64,000 nt of DNA, taken from Rhizobium sp. NFR03. GTDB lineage: Bacteria; Pseudomonadota; Alphaproteobacteria; Rhizobiales; Rhizobiaceae. The position numbers were made by a program, and so were the translations under genes. Below, in pieces: positions 45,317 through 57,199 of the stretch (the stretch's first letter is position 1; each line of letters begins with the position of its first letter). Below the pieces are notes generated by a model. The model saw only the letters and a list, made by a program, of their open reading frames with translations. It was not told the origin of the DNA and searched no databases. The stretch spans positions 84,267 through 148,266 of the forward strand of contig NZ_FOGR01000011.1 in the NCBI RefSeq assembly GCF_900111275.1, in the 5' to 3' direction.

Positions 45317-45691
45317 TCATACGTCGAGGATGTCGACAAAGGCATCCGGGAAATTCTTCCGGGCAAGCGGCTCGTTGAGTTTCAGCATCGCCTGATAGGA
45401 TGCCGGATCGAAATCGCGCTCTGCGGGCAGGATCTCGCGTCCGAACAGGCGGGACAGGCGTTCACCGTCCAGATTCCCGCGCTCGAAGGGTTCCGTGCCG
45501 AAATAGTGCCAGAGCGAATGCACGAAGGCGGTGTCGGCAAGTCCGACCGACTTGTCGAGGGTCGGATGCCGGCGCCATTGTCCGAGAACGGTAACCTTCG
45601 AGTTCGCCCTGCGAAGCGTGAACTGCCACTGCGTTCCCGACAGTCCGGCCGGAAAGCCGCGATGCTTCGTCATTTCCGGAACTTTTGCCAT
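45317..45691 (-). CDS. uncharacterised protein
   Basis: A 124-residue soluble protein (TQWQFTLRRANSKVTVLGQWR, SLWHYFGTEPFERGN, LNEPLARKNFPDAFVDILDV) with no motif I recognise. It contains many aromatic residues and no membrane segment. Start 45691 (MAKVPEMTK) is the first ATG of the frame. It is convergent with the PRC-barrel gene and shares the terminator. Confidence 0.55.
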   Translation of the reverse strand: MAKVPEMTKHRGFPAGLSGTQWQFTLRRANSKVTVLGQWRRHPTLDKSVGLADTAFVHSLWHYFGTEPFERGNLDGERLSRLFGREILPAERDFDPASYQAMLKLNEPLARKNFPDAFVDILDV

Positions 45692-45885
45692 TCGTCCATC
45701 TCTCCCGACCCAGAGGCCGGTTCCCCGTCATGTTTCAAGACATGCATTCGATGATCGGCTCGGCATCCGGGACGTTCTGTCGAAGGCATAAAGCCGGTCC
45801 ATAGCACAGGGATGCGGCCGGGAAAACGCGTTCTTCTCGGCTTGCTTGCCGGACAATGGCGTTGGCAAAGACAGCTCCCCGCGCG

Positions 45886-45910
45886 GGAACAACTGTTCAA
45901 GGCGGCGGTT
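45886..45910 (+). promoter_or_regulatory. EcfG/RpoE2-type promoter candidate for the SDR gene
   Basis: GGAAC at 45886-45890 and TT at 45909-45910, 18 bases between, -10 core GGTT. It lies 40 bases before the preferred ATG 45951. Confidence 0.6.
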
Positions 45911-45950
45911 CGCGGCATCTGGATGGATGCAAGCGAACGGGAAAACGAAG

Positions 45951-46979
45951 ATGCCGACGAACCTCAGGAATGCTGTTGTGGTGATTTCCGGTGCATCGAG
46001 CGGGATAGGCCAGGCGGCTGCGGAAGCGTTCGCCAGGCATGGTAGCCGGCTCGTGCTGGCCTCCCGCAACGCGGAAGCGCTCGAAGATGTTGCCGCGAAC
46101 TGCAGGCGACTGGGCGCAGAGGCGCATATCGTCGTGACGGATGTCACGGATGCGGCGGCGGTCAAGAAGCTGGCCGAAACGGCGGACGGGTTGGGCGGCA
46201 TTGATGTCTGGGTCAGCAATGCAGGCGTCGGGGCCGTCGGGCGATTCGAGGGAACGCCGATCGAGGCACATGAGCAGATCGTCCGTACCAATCTCATCGG
46301 CCATATCAACGATGCCCATGCGTCGATGCCCGTTTTTCTGCGGCAGGGGAAAGGGACCTTCATCAACATGATTTCGCTCGGTGGCTTCGCGGCCGCTCCG
46401 TTCGCCACGGCTTATAGTGCGAGCAAGTTCGGTCTTCGTGGTTTCTCCGAGGCACTGCGGGCGGAGCTTGCCGACAAGCCAGGCATCCACATTTGCGACA
46501 TCTATCCCGCTTTCGTCGATACGCCGGGTCTTCACCACGGTGCAAATTATGTCGAGCGTGAAATGGGCGCGCCGCCGCCGGTGCTTGATCCGCGCACCGT
46601 TGCAGCCGCTATCGTTCGCGTGGCGCGATATCCGCAATCGACAACCACGGTTGGTGTCGTCACAGACGCTGTGCGTCTGGCCCATCTGCTGGCGCCCAAC
46701 CTCACGGCCCGCTCGATCGGCCGTTTCATGGCAACGTATTTCAAACGCGCGCCGGAGATCAGCGGCAGCGACGGAAACCTGTTTTCGCCCTCGCGGGATG
46801 CCGCACGGATCGACGGCGGGTTTCGCTCGCATTCCCGAACATCGCGAACCCTGATGTTCGGGCTTGCAGCCGTCGGGTTCGTTAGCGTCCTCAGCTCCCT
46901 TTCCCGGCGGGGCGCCGGTCGTTCCGGTTTGCATGATCACCATGCCTTGCGTCGCTCATGGCGCCCTTGGCGCGGCTGA
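45951..46979 (+). CDS. SDR-family oxidoreductase with C-terminal hydrophobic segment
   Basis: A 342-residue short-chain dehydrogenase, longer than the usual 240-280. The cofactor loop SGASSGIGQ, the SNAGVG block near residue 90, and YSASK (the YxxxK element near 155-159) are present. After residue about 280 there is a basic stretch and one hydrophobic segment (LMFGLAAVGFVSVLSS), so the enzyme is probably anchored to the membrane. ATG 45951 has GGGAAAACGAAG upstream; ATG 45927 is an alternative. The gene follows an EcfG-type promoter candidate. Confidence 0.88.
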   Translation: MPTNLRNAVVVISGASSGIGQAAAEAFARHGSRLVLASRNAEALEDVAANCRRLGAEAHIVVTDVTDAAAVKKLAETADGLGGIDVWVSNAGVGAVGRFEGTPIEAHEQIVRTNLIGHINDAHASMPVFLRQGKGTFINMISLGGFAAAPFATAYSASKFGLRGFSEALRAELADKPGIHICDIYPAFVDTPGLHHGANYVEREMGAPPPVLDPRTVAAAIVRVARYPQSTTTVGVVTDAVRLAHLLAPNLTARSIGRFMATYFKRAPEISGSDGNLFSPSRDAARIDGGFRSHSRTSRTLMFGLAAVGFVSVLSSLSRRGAGRSGLHDHHALRRSWRPWRG

Positions 46980-47003
46980 GGGTTCCACGCCTTGACGAGG
47001 GCT

Positions 47004-47029
47004 GGAACAAGCGCGTGGTCCGATGGGTT
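47004..47029 (+). promoter_or_regulatory. EcfG/RpoE2-type promoter candidate for the DUF3008-MgtC operon
   Basis: GGAAC at 47004-47008 and TT at 47028-47029 with 19 bases between, -10 core GGTT, ending 28 bases before the DUF3008 ATG. Confidence 0.65.
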
Positions 47030-47057
47030 GAATTCGTGTTCAAGAAAGGAGTATCCG

Positions 47058-47243
47058 ATGCCTGCCAAATCCCAAGCACAGCAAAAGGCCGCCGGCGCAG
47101 CACTCGCCGCCAAGCGCGGCGACAAGAAGAAGAGCGAACTCAAGGGCGCTTCCAAAAGCATGGAATCATCGATGAGCGAGAAGGAGCTCGAGGACATGGC
47201 GTCGACCAGCCAGAAGGGCAAGCCGAACCACGTCTCGTCTTGA
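47058..47243 (+). CDS. DUF3008-family small stress-type protein
   Basis: A 61-residue hydrophilic protein (MPAKSQAQQKAAGAALAAKR, then KKSELKGASKSM and EKELEDMASTSQKGKPNHV) matching the DUF3008 pattern of Rhizobiales. It is lysine-rich and probably disordered. An ideal AAGGAG lies 7 bases before ATG 47058. Together with the promoter it looks like a member of the general-stress set; function unknown. Confidence 0.88.
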   Translation: MPAKSQAQQKAAGAALAAKRGDKKKSELKGASKSMESSMSEKELEDMASTSQKGKPNHVSS

Positions 47244-47265
47244 GAGACCTGTATGGGGATAGCCG

Positions 47266-47721
47266 ATGACGCTGGAGGACATCGTCTTTCGACTTGGCAT
47301 CGCCAGCGCGGCGGGTTTGCTGCTGGGGCTGGACCGAGAGCTTCGCGGCATCGCTGCCGGCATCCGGACGCATGCTCTGGTCGCGCTCAGTTCGGCACTA
47401 ATTACGGTGTCTGCGATGATGATCCATGACGATCTGGCAGCGCGGTCAATGTCCAACGCCGACCCGTTGCGCGTGATCCAGGGACTGGCACAGGCTGTCG
47501 GTTTCATCGCTGCAGGCGCAATCTTCGTGTCGGGCGGCAACGTGCACAACCTGACCTCGGCTGCCAATATCTGGCTCGCCGCCGCTGTTGGTATCGCTGC
47601 GGGAGCCGGACAGACGACCCTGCTCATCGTCGGCGTCGCTTTCGGAGCGCTGATCGTAACGCTGGTCCGTATCCTCGAAAGATTCGTATCGGGATGGGCT
47701 CGATCCGACGACGAGAGTTGA
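47266..47721 (+). CDS. MgtC/SapB-family membrane protein
   Basis: A 151-residue inner-membrane protein with about four to five hydrophobic segments and the MgtC signature GLLLGLDRELRGIAAGIRTHAL near residues 17-38. It lacks the C-terminal ACT-like domain of Salmonella MgtC, as in the short SapB group. Members of the family help bacteria survive low magnesium or host acidification. It lies 22 bases downstream of DUF3008 in the same transcript. Confidence 0.9.
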   Translation: MTLEDIVFRLGIASAAGLLLGLDRELRGIAAGIRTHALVALSSALITVSAMMIHDDLAARSMSNADPLRVIQGLAQAVGFIAAGAIFVSGGNVHNLTSAANIWLAAAVGIAAGAGQTTLLIVGVAFGALIVTLVRILERFVSGWARSDDES

Positions 47722-47757
47722 TATCCTGCGTTTATGATAGAGCCAGGGAAGTGGTCG

Positions 47758-47946
47758 TTAAGGGCCGCCAGCCATCGAGCCCACGACGACCATGACAAGA
47801 GCGTCGATATCCACCTCGCCATCAACCAGAATGGTTGACCCGTCCTTGCTCACGCTGAGCTTTTCCGGCCGTTCCGCTGCCTGCCGTTCGAACTCTTCGA
47901 CAACGGCAAGCGCTGCCTTTTCGTGCAGAGGCTTCAACTCACTCAT
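47758..47946 (-). CDS. uncharacterised small protein
   Basis: A 62-residue protein (ALAVVEEFERQAAERPEKLS, then DGEVDIDALVMVVVGSM). It has amphipathic helix and strand patterns and no motif. Its ATG at 47946 overlaps the stop of the upstream 77-residue gene by four bases (ATGA), so the two are coupled. Confidence 0.6.
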   Translation of the reverse strand: MSELKPLHEKAALAVVEEFERQAAERPEKLSVSKDGSTILVDGEVDIDALVMVVVGSMAGGP

Positions 47947-48176
47947 ATCGCGGGCACCCACTTCCAGAAAACGCCCTCCCGGCGCTCGGGGTAGTATTTG
48001 AACTCGCATTCGAAACGGAGGCCATAGGTCTTTGCCGCTTCCAGCGCGGTGTCCGAGGGCGGGTTCATGCCCGTGCGCGGCGCAAACCAGTCCTCGATCA
48101 GATCGTCCGGCACATATGCGCCGATCCGCAGCGGCAAGCTCCGAAGCACGGAATCCATGTCCTCAGGTATCGACAT
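47943..48176 (-). CDS. uncharacterised small protein
   Basis: A 77-residue soluble protein (SLPLRIGAYVPDDLIEDWFA, then YGLRFECEFKYYPERREG). Four-base overlap with the next minus-strand gene. No family recognised. It has one cysteine and many aromatic residues near the C-terminus. Probable two-gene operon of unknown role. Confidence 0.55.
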   Translation of the reverse strand: MSIPEDMDSVLRSLPLRIGAYVPDDLIEDWFAPRTGMNPPSDTALEAAKTYGLRFECEFKYYPERREGVFWKWVPAI

Positions 48177-48424
48177 CGTTCGCTATCCCTCCTTGCAAGG
48201 CCTCACCGTTCGCAGGTCCTTCCGTCAAAGTGGACGCACCGAACAGGTCTGCCCGGCGCAAAGACCGCGACCTTAAGGTGACCGATCGTCTTTGACATTG
48301 GCAAGCTCTCTGCGCTTTATGAAACTGTTGGGCTGTAGCGCCGAAACTCTGCATGTCAGCGGAAGTTCCCGGGTGGTGGCATGCGTGATGAAATCCGGGG
48401 CAGGGCGGTTGAGGAAGACATCGG

Positions 48425-49006
48425 GTGCGTGAGCCGGAGATCGATGAGCGCGAGACGGACGACGAAGCCGAGCCTTCGCATGTTCCCACGCCGCGCATGC
48501 TGTCCTGGGCACGCAATTCGGCGGCCTACCGGCTGGGCAAGCGAATGCATACCGAAAAGCAATTATCGGATGCCATCGCCCGCAAGGCGCGAGAGAAATT
48601 CGCGGAGATCAGCGATGAGCAGGTCGCCGCTCTCTCAGCCTTTGCCGTCACTTTCGGCTATGACAACAAGGCTCTCGACGACGTCGCCTATGCGGACGTT
48701 GCGACGCGCTCGGGGCAGTCAAGCGGACGTTCGAAGCGGGCGATCGCCCAACGGCTCGTGGTCAAGGGGATCGACCGCGAGACGGCAACGGCCGCAGTCG
48801 AGGATGTGGACGACCTCAAGGCCGCCATCATCCTTGCCCGCAAGCGTGCCTTTGGTCCGTTTCGCAAGGAGCCGCCTGACGAGAAACGCAAGATCAAGGA
48901 GCTATCCGCTTTTGGCCGTAGTGGTTTTGGTTTCGATATCGGCCGCAGGGTCTACGATATGACGCGCGACGAGGCTGACGCCGTTCTGAGCGGCAACGAG
49001 ATATGA
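48425..49006 (+). CDS. recX: RecX-family regulatory protein
   Basis: A 193-residue RecX-type protein, with the three-helix repeats that bind and inhibit RecA filaments in homologues: AAYRLGKRMHTEKQLSDAIARK, then VTFGYDNKALDDVAYADVA and VVKGIDRETATAAVEDVDD. An acidic N-terminal segment of about 25 residues precedes them. GTG 48425 is the first start of the frame. recA is not in the window, so this copy is not adjacent to its usual partner; the RecX fold is well supported, but a specialised role is possible. Confidence 0.8.
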   Translation: MREPEIDERETDDEAEPSHVPTPRMLSWARNSAAYRLGKRMHTEKQLSDAIARKAREKFAEISDEQVAALSAFAVTFGYDNKALDDVAYADVATRSGQSSGRSKRAIAQRLVVKGIDRETATAAVEDVDDLKAAIILARKRAFGPFRKEPPDEKRKIKELSAFGRSGFGFDIGRRVYDMTRDEADAVLSGNEI

Positions 49007-49246
49007 GCCGATCTCCCGCAAACGAGGGAGAATGAGGGTGCTCAGGTCGGCATTCCGTCGATATGATGTTTGTAATCTTGAGGAAGAGACCGCGCGGCGC
49101 TGAGACAATCGCTAGCCGGTCATTCGCCGGTGAAGTCCATGTCAGCGCCGCGCTTATGGTCTGGTAGAAGAATGCTCGGCGACGTTCTCTGTTCCATTGA
49201 TCGCGTACCGTGCTTCGTGGCAGTCGACGCATGGAGTGCCTTACGC

Positions 49247-49468
49247 TCAGGTATCCGACATCGAGGGTAGGTGAAGCTCCACCTCGCGTCGCTCCTCGTC
49301 GCTCATGGGCTCGACCTTCTCTTTCCAGAAAGCAGCGGCTTCCGGCGCATCATCTTCCCAGGCTCGCGTACTGACGATATTGTCATCCACCTTCGCCTTG
49401 CGGCGGCCACCAAGCGCCAGATATTCATCGGCAATCTTCTTGGACGGTGTCGTGGTGTTGTCTTCCAT
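49247..49468 (-). CDS. uncharacterised small acidic protein
   Basis: A 73-residue acidic protein (MEDNTTTPSKKIADEYLALG, AKVDDNIVSTRAWEDDAPEA, SDEERREVELHLPSM). Start 49468 has AGAGGA 6 bases upstream. It has no transmembrane segment and no motif I know. It is downstream of an EcfG-type promoter at 49581-49605 on the same strand. Confidence 0.7.
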   Translation of the reverse strand: MEDNTTTPSKKIADEYLALGGRRKAKVDDNIVSTRAWEDDAPEAAAFWKEKVEPMSDEERREVELHLPSMSDT

Positions 49469-49580
49469 GATGCGATCCTCTTGACATTGGGTGCCTGTCA
49501 GCCCGCTACACTGATCTTCTGCACAGACGACCAATCGGAACCCTGCGTGAGAAGCCGCCAACGGACATGGCTGCCGTGAT

Positions 49581-49605
49581 AACAGATGGCCTATCGATTC
49601 GTTCC
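49581..49605 (-). promoter_or_regulatory. EcfG/RpoE2-type promoter candidate on the minus strand
   Basis: Read on the minus strand, GGAAC (49605-49601), 18 bases, then TT (49582-49581), -10 core TGTT. It points toward the 73-residue gene whose ATG lies 113 bases downstream. The long leader makes the link less sure than for the other candidates. Confidence 0.5.
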
Positions 49606-49667
49606 GGTCCCGATGTTGCCGGAAGGTTGTGGGTGCCGATTGCCTGCGCGCGGAAGAGGAGAGAAGA

Positions 49668-50024
49668 TTGAGCTTGAAGGAGATCAGCGGCGAGGTGGAT
49701 GGCCGGTACGCTCGCATCGATGGCGAACTCGTTCCGCTCGTCTCGAATGTCTGGATGGACGGCGTTACCTACGCAAACCCGTTCACGCCTCCTTTGCACG
49801 ATGTAAGAGACCCGAAAGACCGGGAATTTCTGGTGGTCGTTCTGCAGAAACATCGGGTGGTCGTGACCGACGATGTCGCTGTGCGTAACGGAGATGGCGC
49901 GCTGATCCCTCTCACTCGGCGGAGATATCTGGGCCTCTACGCGATCGAGAACCCGGCCTATGCACCGGCGTCGGGCTTGTCCTTCACGCTGGGGCCATTG
50001 ATCGCGGATCTCGCGGCGCCTTAA
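49668..50024 (+). CDS. uncharacterised protein
   Basis: A 118-residue protein (LKEISGEVDGRYARIDGELV, FLVVVLQKHRVVVTDDVAV, YLGLYAIENPAYAPASG) with a beta-strand-rich pattern and no membrane segment. TTG 49668 is preceded by GGAGAGAAGA at ideal spacing; GTG 49629, the start of the longest frame, lacks a site. It is separate from the kinase gene downstream. Confidence 0.55.
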   Translation: MSLKEISGEVDGRYARIDGELVPLVSNVWMDGVTYANPFTPPLHDVRDPKDREFLVVVLQKHRVVVTDDVAVRNGDGALIPLTRRRYLGLYAIENPAYAPASGLSFTLGPLIADLAAP

Positions 50025-50284
50025 TCGGCCGAACGCTCTAAAGCATAGGCTCCTGCCGCCGACCTGATCTGCGTCGGACAGGCAAGATCTTCGGATGCAG
50101 GGTGGCAGGCACCTTGTTCATGCTGAATGAGACAGATGCCAAGTATGGAAAACGCTTACTCTCGGCGTCCGTTGGTGACGGAACGCGTTGTGCAGCGATG
50201 GCCTGCAATGATACAGCGCCTTCGCGACTGCTTTGTCGCAACCTGCTTTCGCACCGTCGCCGTTTCCAGCTCGCCGAGATCCAG

Positions 50285-53763
<3,479 letters not shown>

Positions 53764-53767
<4 letters not shown>

Positions 53768-54603
53768 GCGATCTGTCGTCACTGGAGAAAGTCGAGGACA
53801 TCGAGATCCGGCTGCTGCTGGAAGCGCTCTATGCGCGATATCACTATGATTTTCGCGGTTACGCCATGGCGTCGGTCAAGCGTCGACTGCGCCAGGCGCT
53901 GGAGCAGCTGCGCATTCCCACCATCTCGGGGCTACAGGAACGGCTTCTGCACGACCGGGACATGCTGCCGCAACTGCTGGGCTACCTGACCGTGCAAGTC
54001 AGCGAGATGTTCCGCGATCCGGATTATTTCCGCGCGATCCGGGAGCAGGTGATCCCGCATCTGCGGACATATCCCTCGCTTAAAGTCTGGGTTGCGGGCT
54101 GCAGCCATGGCGAAGAGCTTTATTCCCTCGTGATCCTCTTTCGAGAGGAAGGTCTCGAAGACCGCACGCTGTTCTATGCGACCGATATCAGCCAGGAAGC
54201 GTTGCAGATCGCGGAGGCCGGCGTCTACCCGCTCGACCGCATGCAACTCTTCACAGAGAACCACCGCAAATCCGGCGGCAAGTCGTCGCTATCGGATTAC
54301 TATCAGGCGGCCTATGGTCGCGTCTCCTTCGACCGGACGCTTCGGCGCAATGTCGTGTTCTCCGATCACAGCCTCGTCACGGATGCCGTCTTCGGCGAAA
54401 TGAACCTGATTTCCTGCCGCAACGTGCTGATCTATTTCGACCGTACCTTGCAGGATCGTGCGCTTGGCCTCTTCAAGGATTCCCTGCCGCGAAAGGGGTT
54501 TCTCGGCCTTGGCGCAAAAGAGAGCCTCCGCTTTTCGGATCATGCCGGCGCGTTCCGCGACTTCGTGCGCGAGGAAAAGATCTACCAGAGGATCGGCGAA
54601 TGA
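53764..54603 (+). CDS. CheR-type protein-glutamate methyltransferase
   Basis: A 279-residue SAM-dependent methyltransferase of the CheR family. The SAM-binding VWVAGCSHGEELYS block is near residue 108, the preceding N-terminal domain has YHYDFRGYAMASVKRRLR, and NLISCRNVLIYFDR follows near 220. The usual C-terminal pentapeptide-recognising part is present in size. It overlaps the kinase by four bases and is followed by a four-base overlap with CheB. No receptor gene is adjacent, so its substrate may be a remote receptor or a different protein. Confidence 0.93.
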
Positions 54604-55175
54604 GCGACGTTCGCCCGCAGGCCGTCGTCATCGGTGCCTCGGCCGGTGCGCTGGAAGCCCTGACGACCATCCTGCCGGCTCTGCCGGGCGATTTTCCCGT
54701 GCCCATCATGCTCGTCGTCCACATCCCCGGCGACAAGCGCAGCGTGCTGGCCGAGTTGTTTCAGGCGAAGTGCCGGATCAACGTGCTGGAGGTGGAGGAC
54801 AAGGAGCCCCTTGCCGGCGGAACGGCCTACTTCGCGCCGCCCAACTATCATCTGCTTGTCGAGACCAATGGCACGCTTTCTCTTTCCAGCGACGAACCGG
54901 TGATGTTCTCCCGCCCCGCCATCGATGTCCTCTTTGAAAGTGCCGCCGATACGTTCGGATCGGCACTGGTCGGTATCGTGCTCACGGGCGCCAATCATGA
55001 CGGGGCCCGGGGCCTTCGCGCGATATCCGACGTCGGCGGCCATGCCGTCGTTCAGGATCCGGCGACGGCTTTTGCCGCTGCAATGCCCGAAGGTGCAATC
55101 GCACGGTGTCCTGACGCCCGGGTCATGCCGCTTGACGCGATCGCAGCGTATCTTCAGAAGGTCGTATGCACATGA
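54600..55175 (+). CDS. CheB-type methylesterase, catalytic domain only
   Basis: A 191-residue protein corresponding to the CheB esterase domain without a receiver. The catalytic serine is in IGASAGALEAL near residue 14, the histidine in LVVHIPGD near 40 and the aspartate in TGANHDGARGL near 133. It overlaps CheR (54600-54603) and the following kinase gene (55166-55175). Lacking a receiver, it cannot be activated by CheA-style phosphotransfer in the usual way; the partner kinase or receivers of the operon may act instead. Confidence 0.92.
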   Translation: MSDVRPQAVVIGASAGALEALTTILPALPGDFPVPIMLVVHIPGDKRSVLAELFQAKCRINVLEVEDKEPLAGGTAYFAPPNYHLLVETNGTLSLSSDEPVMFSRPAIDVLFESAADTFGSALVGIVLTGANHDGARGLRAISDVGGHAVVQDPATAFAAAMPEGAIARCPDARVMPLDAIAAYLQKVVCT

Positions 55176-56752
55176 ATCCCGTTACCTTTCTGCTGGTGGA
55201 CGATCTCGAGGAAAACCTGCTTTCGCTGGAAGCGCTGCTGCGGCGCGATGGCTTGACGCTTCTCAAGGCGCGTTCCGGTGATCAGGCTCTGGAGTTGCTG
55301 CTGCAACACGATGTCGCACTGGCGCTGATCGACGTGCAGATGCCCGGGCTGAACGGTTTCGAACTGGCCGAGCTGATGCGCGGCAACGAGCGGACCCGCC
55401 GCGTGCCCATCATCTTCGTCACGGCCGGCAGCACGGATGGCCAGCGCCGTTTCCGCGGGTACGAGGCGGGTGCCGTGGATTTCATCCAGAAGCCGATCGA
55501 AACCGATATTCTCCGCAGCAAGGCAGACGTCTTTTTCGAGCTTTACCGTCAGCGCCAGCAGATCGCCGAGCAACGCGACGCACTGGAAGCGCAGGCGCAG
55601 GCCCTGCGGGAGGCCGACCGCCGCAAGGATGAGTTTCTGGCAACGCTCGCTCACGAGTTGCGCAACCCGCTTGCTCCGTTGCGTCACGGTCTCGACGTGC
55701 TGCGCCGGAACCCGACAGGAGAAGCCGCCGAGGGCATTCGCGACATGATGGACCGGCAGATGGTCCATCTGGTGCGGCTGATCGATGATCTGCTGGACGT
55801 ATCGCGGGTCAGCCAGGGCAAGATCGGGCTGCGCAAGGAGCGCATCGCGGTCGAGATGATTATTCGCTCCGCCATCGAGGCGAGCCGTCCGCTGATCGAT
55901 GCCTCCGGGCACCGCCTGACCGTGGATGTGCCAGCCGAACCGCTCTGGCTGGATGCAGACCCGACCCGCATGGCGCAGGTCGTCGCCAATCTTCTCAATA
56001 ATGCTGCGAAATACACGCCGGCCGGGGGTCGGATCGGGATTGCCGTCCGGGCGTCCGGCGGCAGCGCCGTGATCGATGTCTCCGACAATGGCATCGGTAT
56101 TCCGGAGACGCTGCAGTCCGGCGTGTTCCAGCTGTTTGCGCAGGTCGATAGTCATCTGGAGCATGCCCAGGGCGGCCTTGGCATCGGATTGGCTCTCGTG
56201 CGCCAACTTGTCATTCTCCACGGCGGAACGGTCGAGGTCACGAGCGCCGGCGACGGCAAGGGTAGCGTGTTCACCGTTCGTCTGCCGCTTGCCACAGCAC
56301 CTGAGGAGGTTGCCGCACCGGCACGAGCCGTTGCCGCCGGGCCGGAGGCAGACCAGCCGCAGAACATTGCGATGGCTTCACCGCGCTTGCTGAAGGTGCT
56401 GATCGTAGATGACAATGTCATTGTCGCGGACGCGCTCGGCTGGATGCTGGAAGAGATCGGCCATCAATACGAGGCGATCCACGACGGGCGCGAAGCGCTG
56501 GAGGTCGCGACGCGATTTGAGCCGGATGTTATCCTTCTCGATATCGGGCTGCCGGGGATGGATGGCTACGAGGTCTGCCGTGCCTTCCGCCGGGAAGACC
56601 GGTTCAAGGCGACGACCATCATCGCCCAGACGGGATGGGGACAGGACAAGGACAAGGTGAAAGCGTTTGAGGCAGGCTTTACTCACCACCTCACGAAGCC
56701 GGTGCTGATAGACGAGCTGGAGCGCTTGCTGGAGACGGTTCCGGCTGCCTGA
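55166..56752 (+). CDS. REC-histidine kinase-REC hybrid signalling protein
   Basis: A 528-residue soluble protein: receiver about 5-125 (LIDVQMPGLNGFEL carries the phospho-aspartate), HisKA with the histidine in TLAHELRNPLAPLRHG near 160, HATPase about 260-380 (N and G boxes intact, DNGIGIPETLQ), and a second receiver about 408-525 (LLDIGLPGMDGYEV). The start overlaps CheB by 10 bases. It could receive phosphate from the upstream hybrid kinase and pass it to its own C-terminal receiver, forming a relay. Last gene of the operon. Confidence 0.92.
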   Translation: MHMNPVTFLLVDDLEENLLSLEALLRRDGLTLLKARSGDQALELLLQHDVALALIDVQMPGLNGFELAELMRGNERTRRVPIIFVTAGSTDGQRRFRGYEAGAVDFIQKPIETDILRSKADVFFELYRQRQQIAEQRDALEAQAQALREADRRKDEFLATLAHELRNPLAPLRHGLDVLRRNPTGEAAEGIRDMMDRQMVHLVRLIDDLLDVSRVSQGKIGLRKERIAVEMIIRSAIEASRPLIDASGHRLTVDVPAEPLWLDADPTRMAQVVANLLNNAAKYTPAGGRIGIAVRASGGSAVIDVSDNGIGIPETLQSGVFQLFAQVDSHLEHAQGGLGIGLALVRQLVILHGGTVEVTSAGDGKGSVFTVRLPLATAPEEVAAPARAVAAGPEADQPQNIAMASPRLLKVLIVDDNVIVADALGWMLEEIGHQYEAIHDGREALEVATRFEPDVILLDIGLPGMDGYEVCRAFRREDRFKATTIIAQTGWGQDKDKVKAFEAGFTHHLTKPVLIDELERLLETVPAA

Positions 56753-56798
56753 TATCCTGTTTTCGAGATAACAAGCGCACAACCGGCGTCGAGTCGCA

Positions 56799-57068
56799 TC
56801 ATCGTCGCGGCGGCTCGAAGCGCTCCAGTCTCTTGGCGACCTGGATTTCCAGCAACGAAAAATCGCCTGCGATCGCCTTTGAGTCCTCGCTGGCCGTCAT
56901 CGCAAGATGCACGACCCCTTCCAGCCTGTGAATAAGCCGGCCGGCTAGGCGTCGCTCCTTATAGCTGAAAATGTCGCCCCCGCGAACAAGCAGGCACAGG
57001 CTGTAGATGCGCCTGAGAGACTGGCGATCGGACGCCATGTTGAGCCACTGCGCTCTCGTAATATGCAT
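56799..57068 (-). CDS. uncharacterised small protein
   Basis: An 89-residue protein (MHITRAQWLNMASDRQSLRR, then FSLLEIQVAKRLERFEPP) with helix-rich pattern and no motif. The start ATG 57068 is marked by a near-perfect GGAGGAATA, the best ribosome-binding site in the region, which supports coding status. It is convergent with the kinase operon. Confidence 0.72.
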   Translation of the reverse strand: MHITRAQWLNMASDRQSLRRIYSLCLLVRGGDIFSYKERRLAGRLIHRLEGVVHLAMTASEDSKAIAGDFSLLEIQVAKRLERFEPPRR

Positions 57069-57199
57069 TATTCCTCCGGACCAAGTGGAGGAAGACGAGC
57101 GCGGATCAAAAAGAGTTTCAGGTCCTCTGCCGATTTGGCGTTTGCATGATGCTGCAAATTCGGCCGCCGGAGCGGCCGAAGAGAGAGGTTTGAGAATGC

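Noticed and set aside
50186..50215. GGAAC upstream of the hybrid kinase as an EcfG promoter
   Set aside because: No TT occurs at 18 or 19 bases after it, so it fails the pattern.
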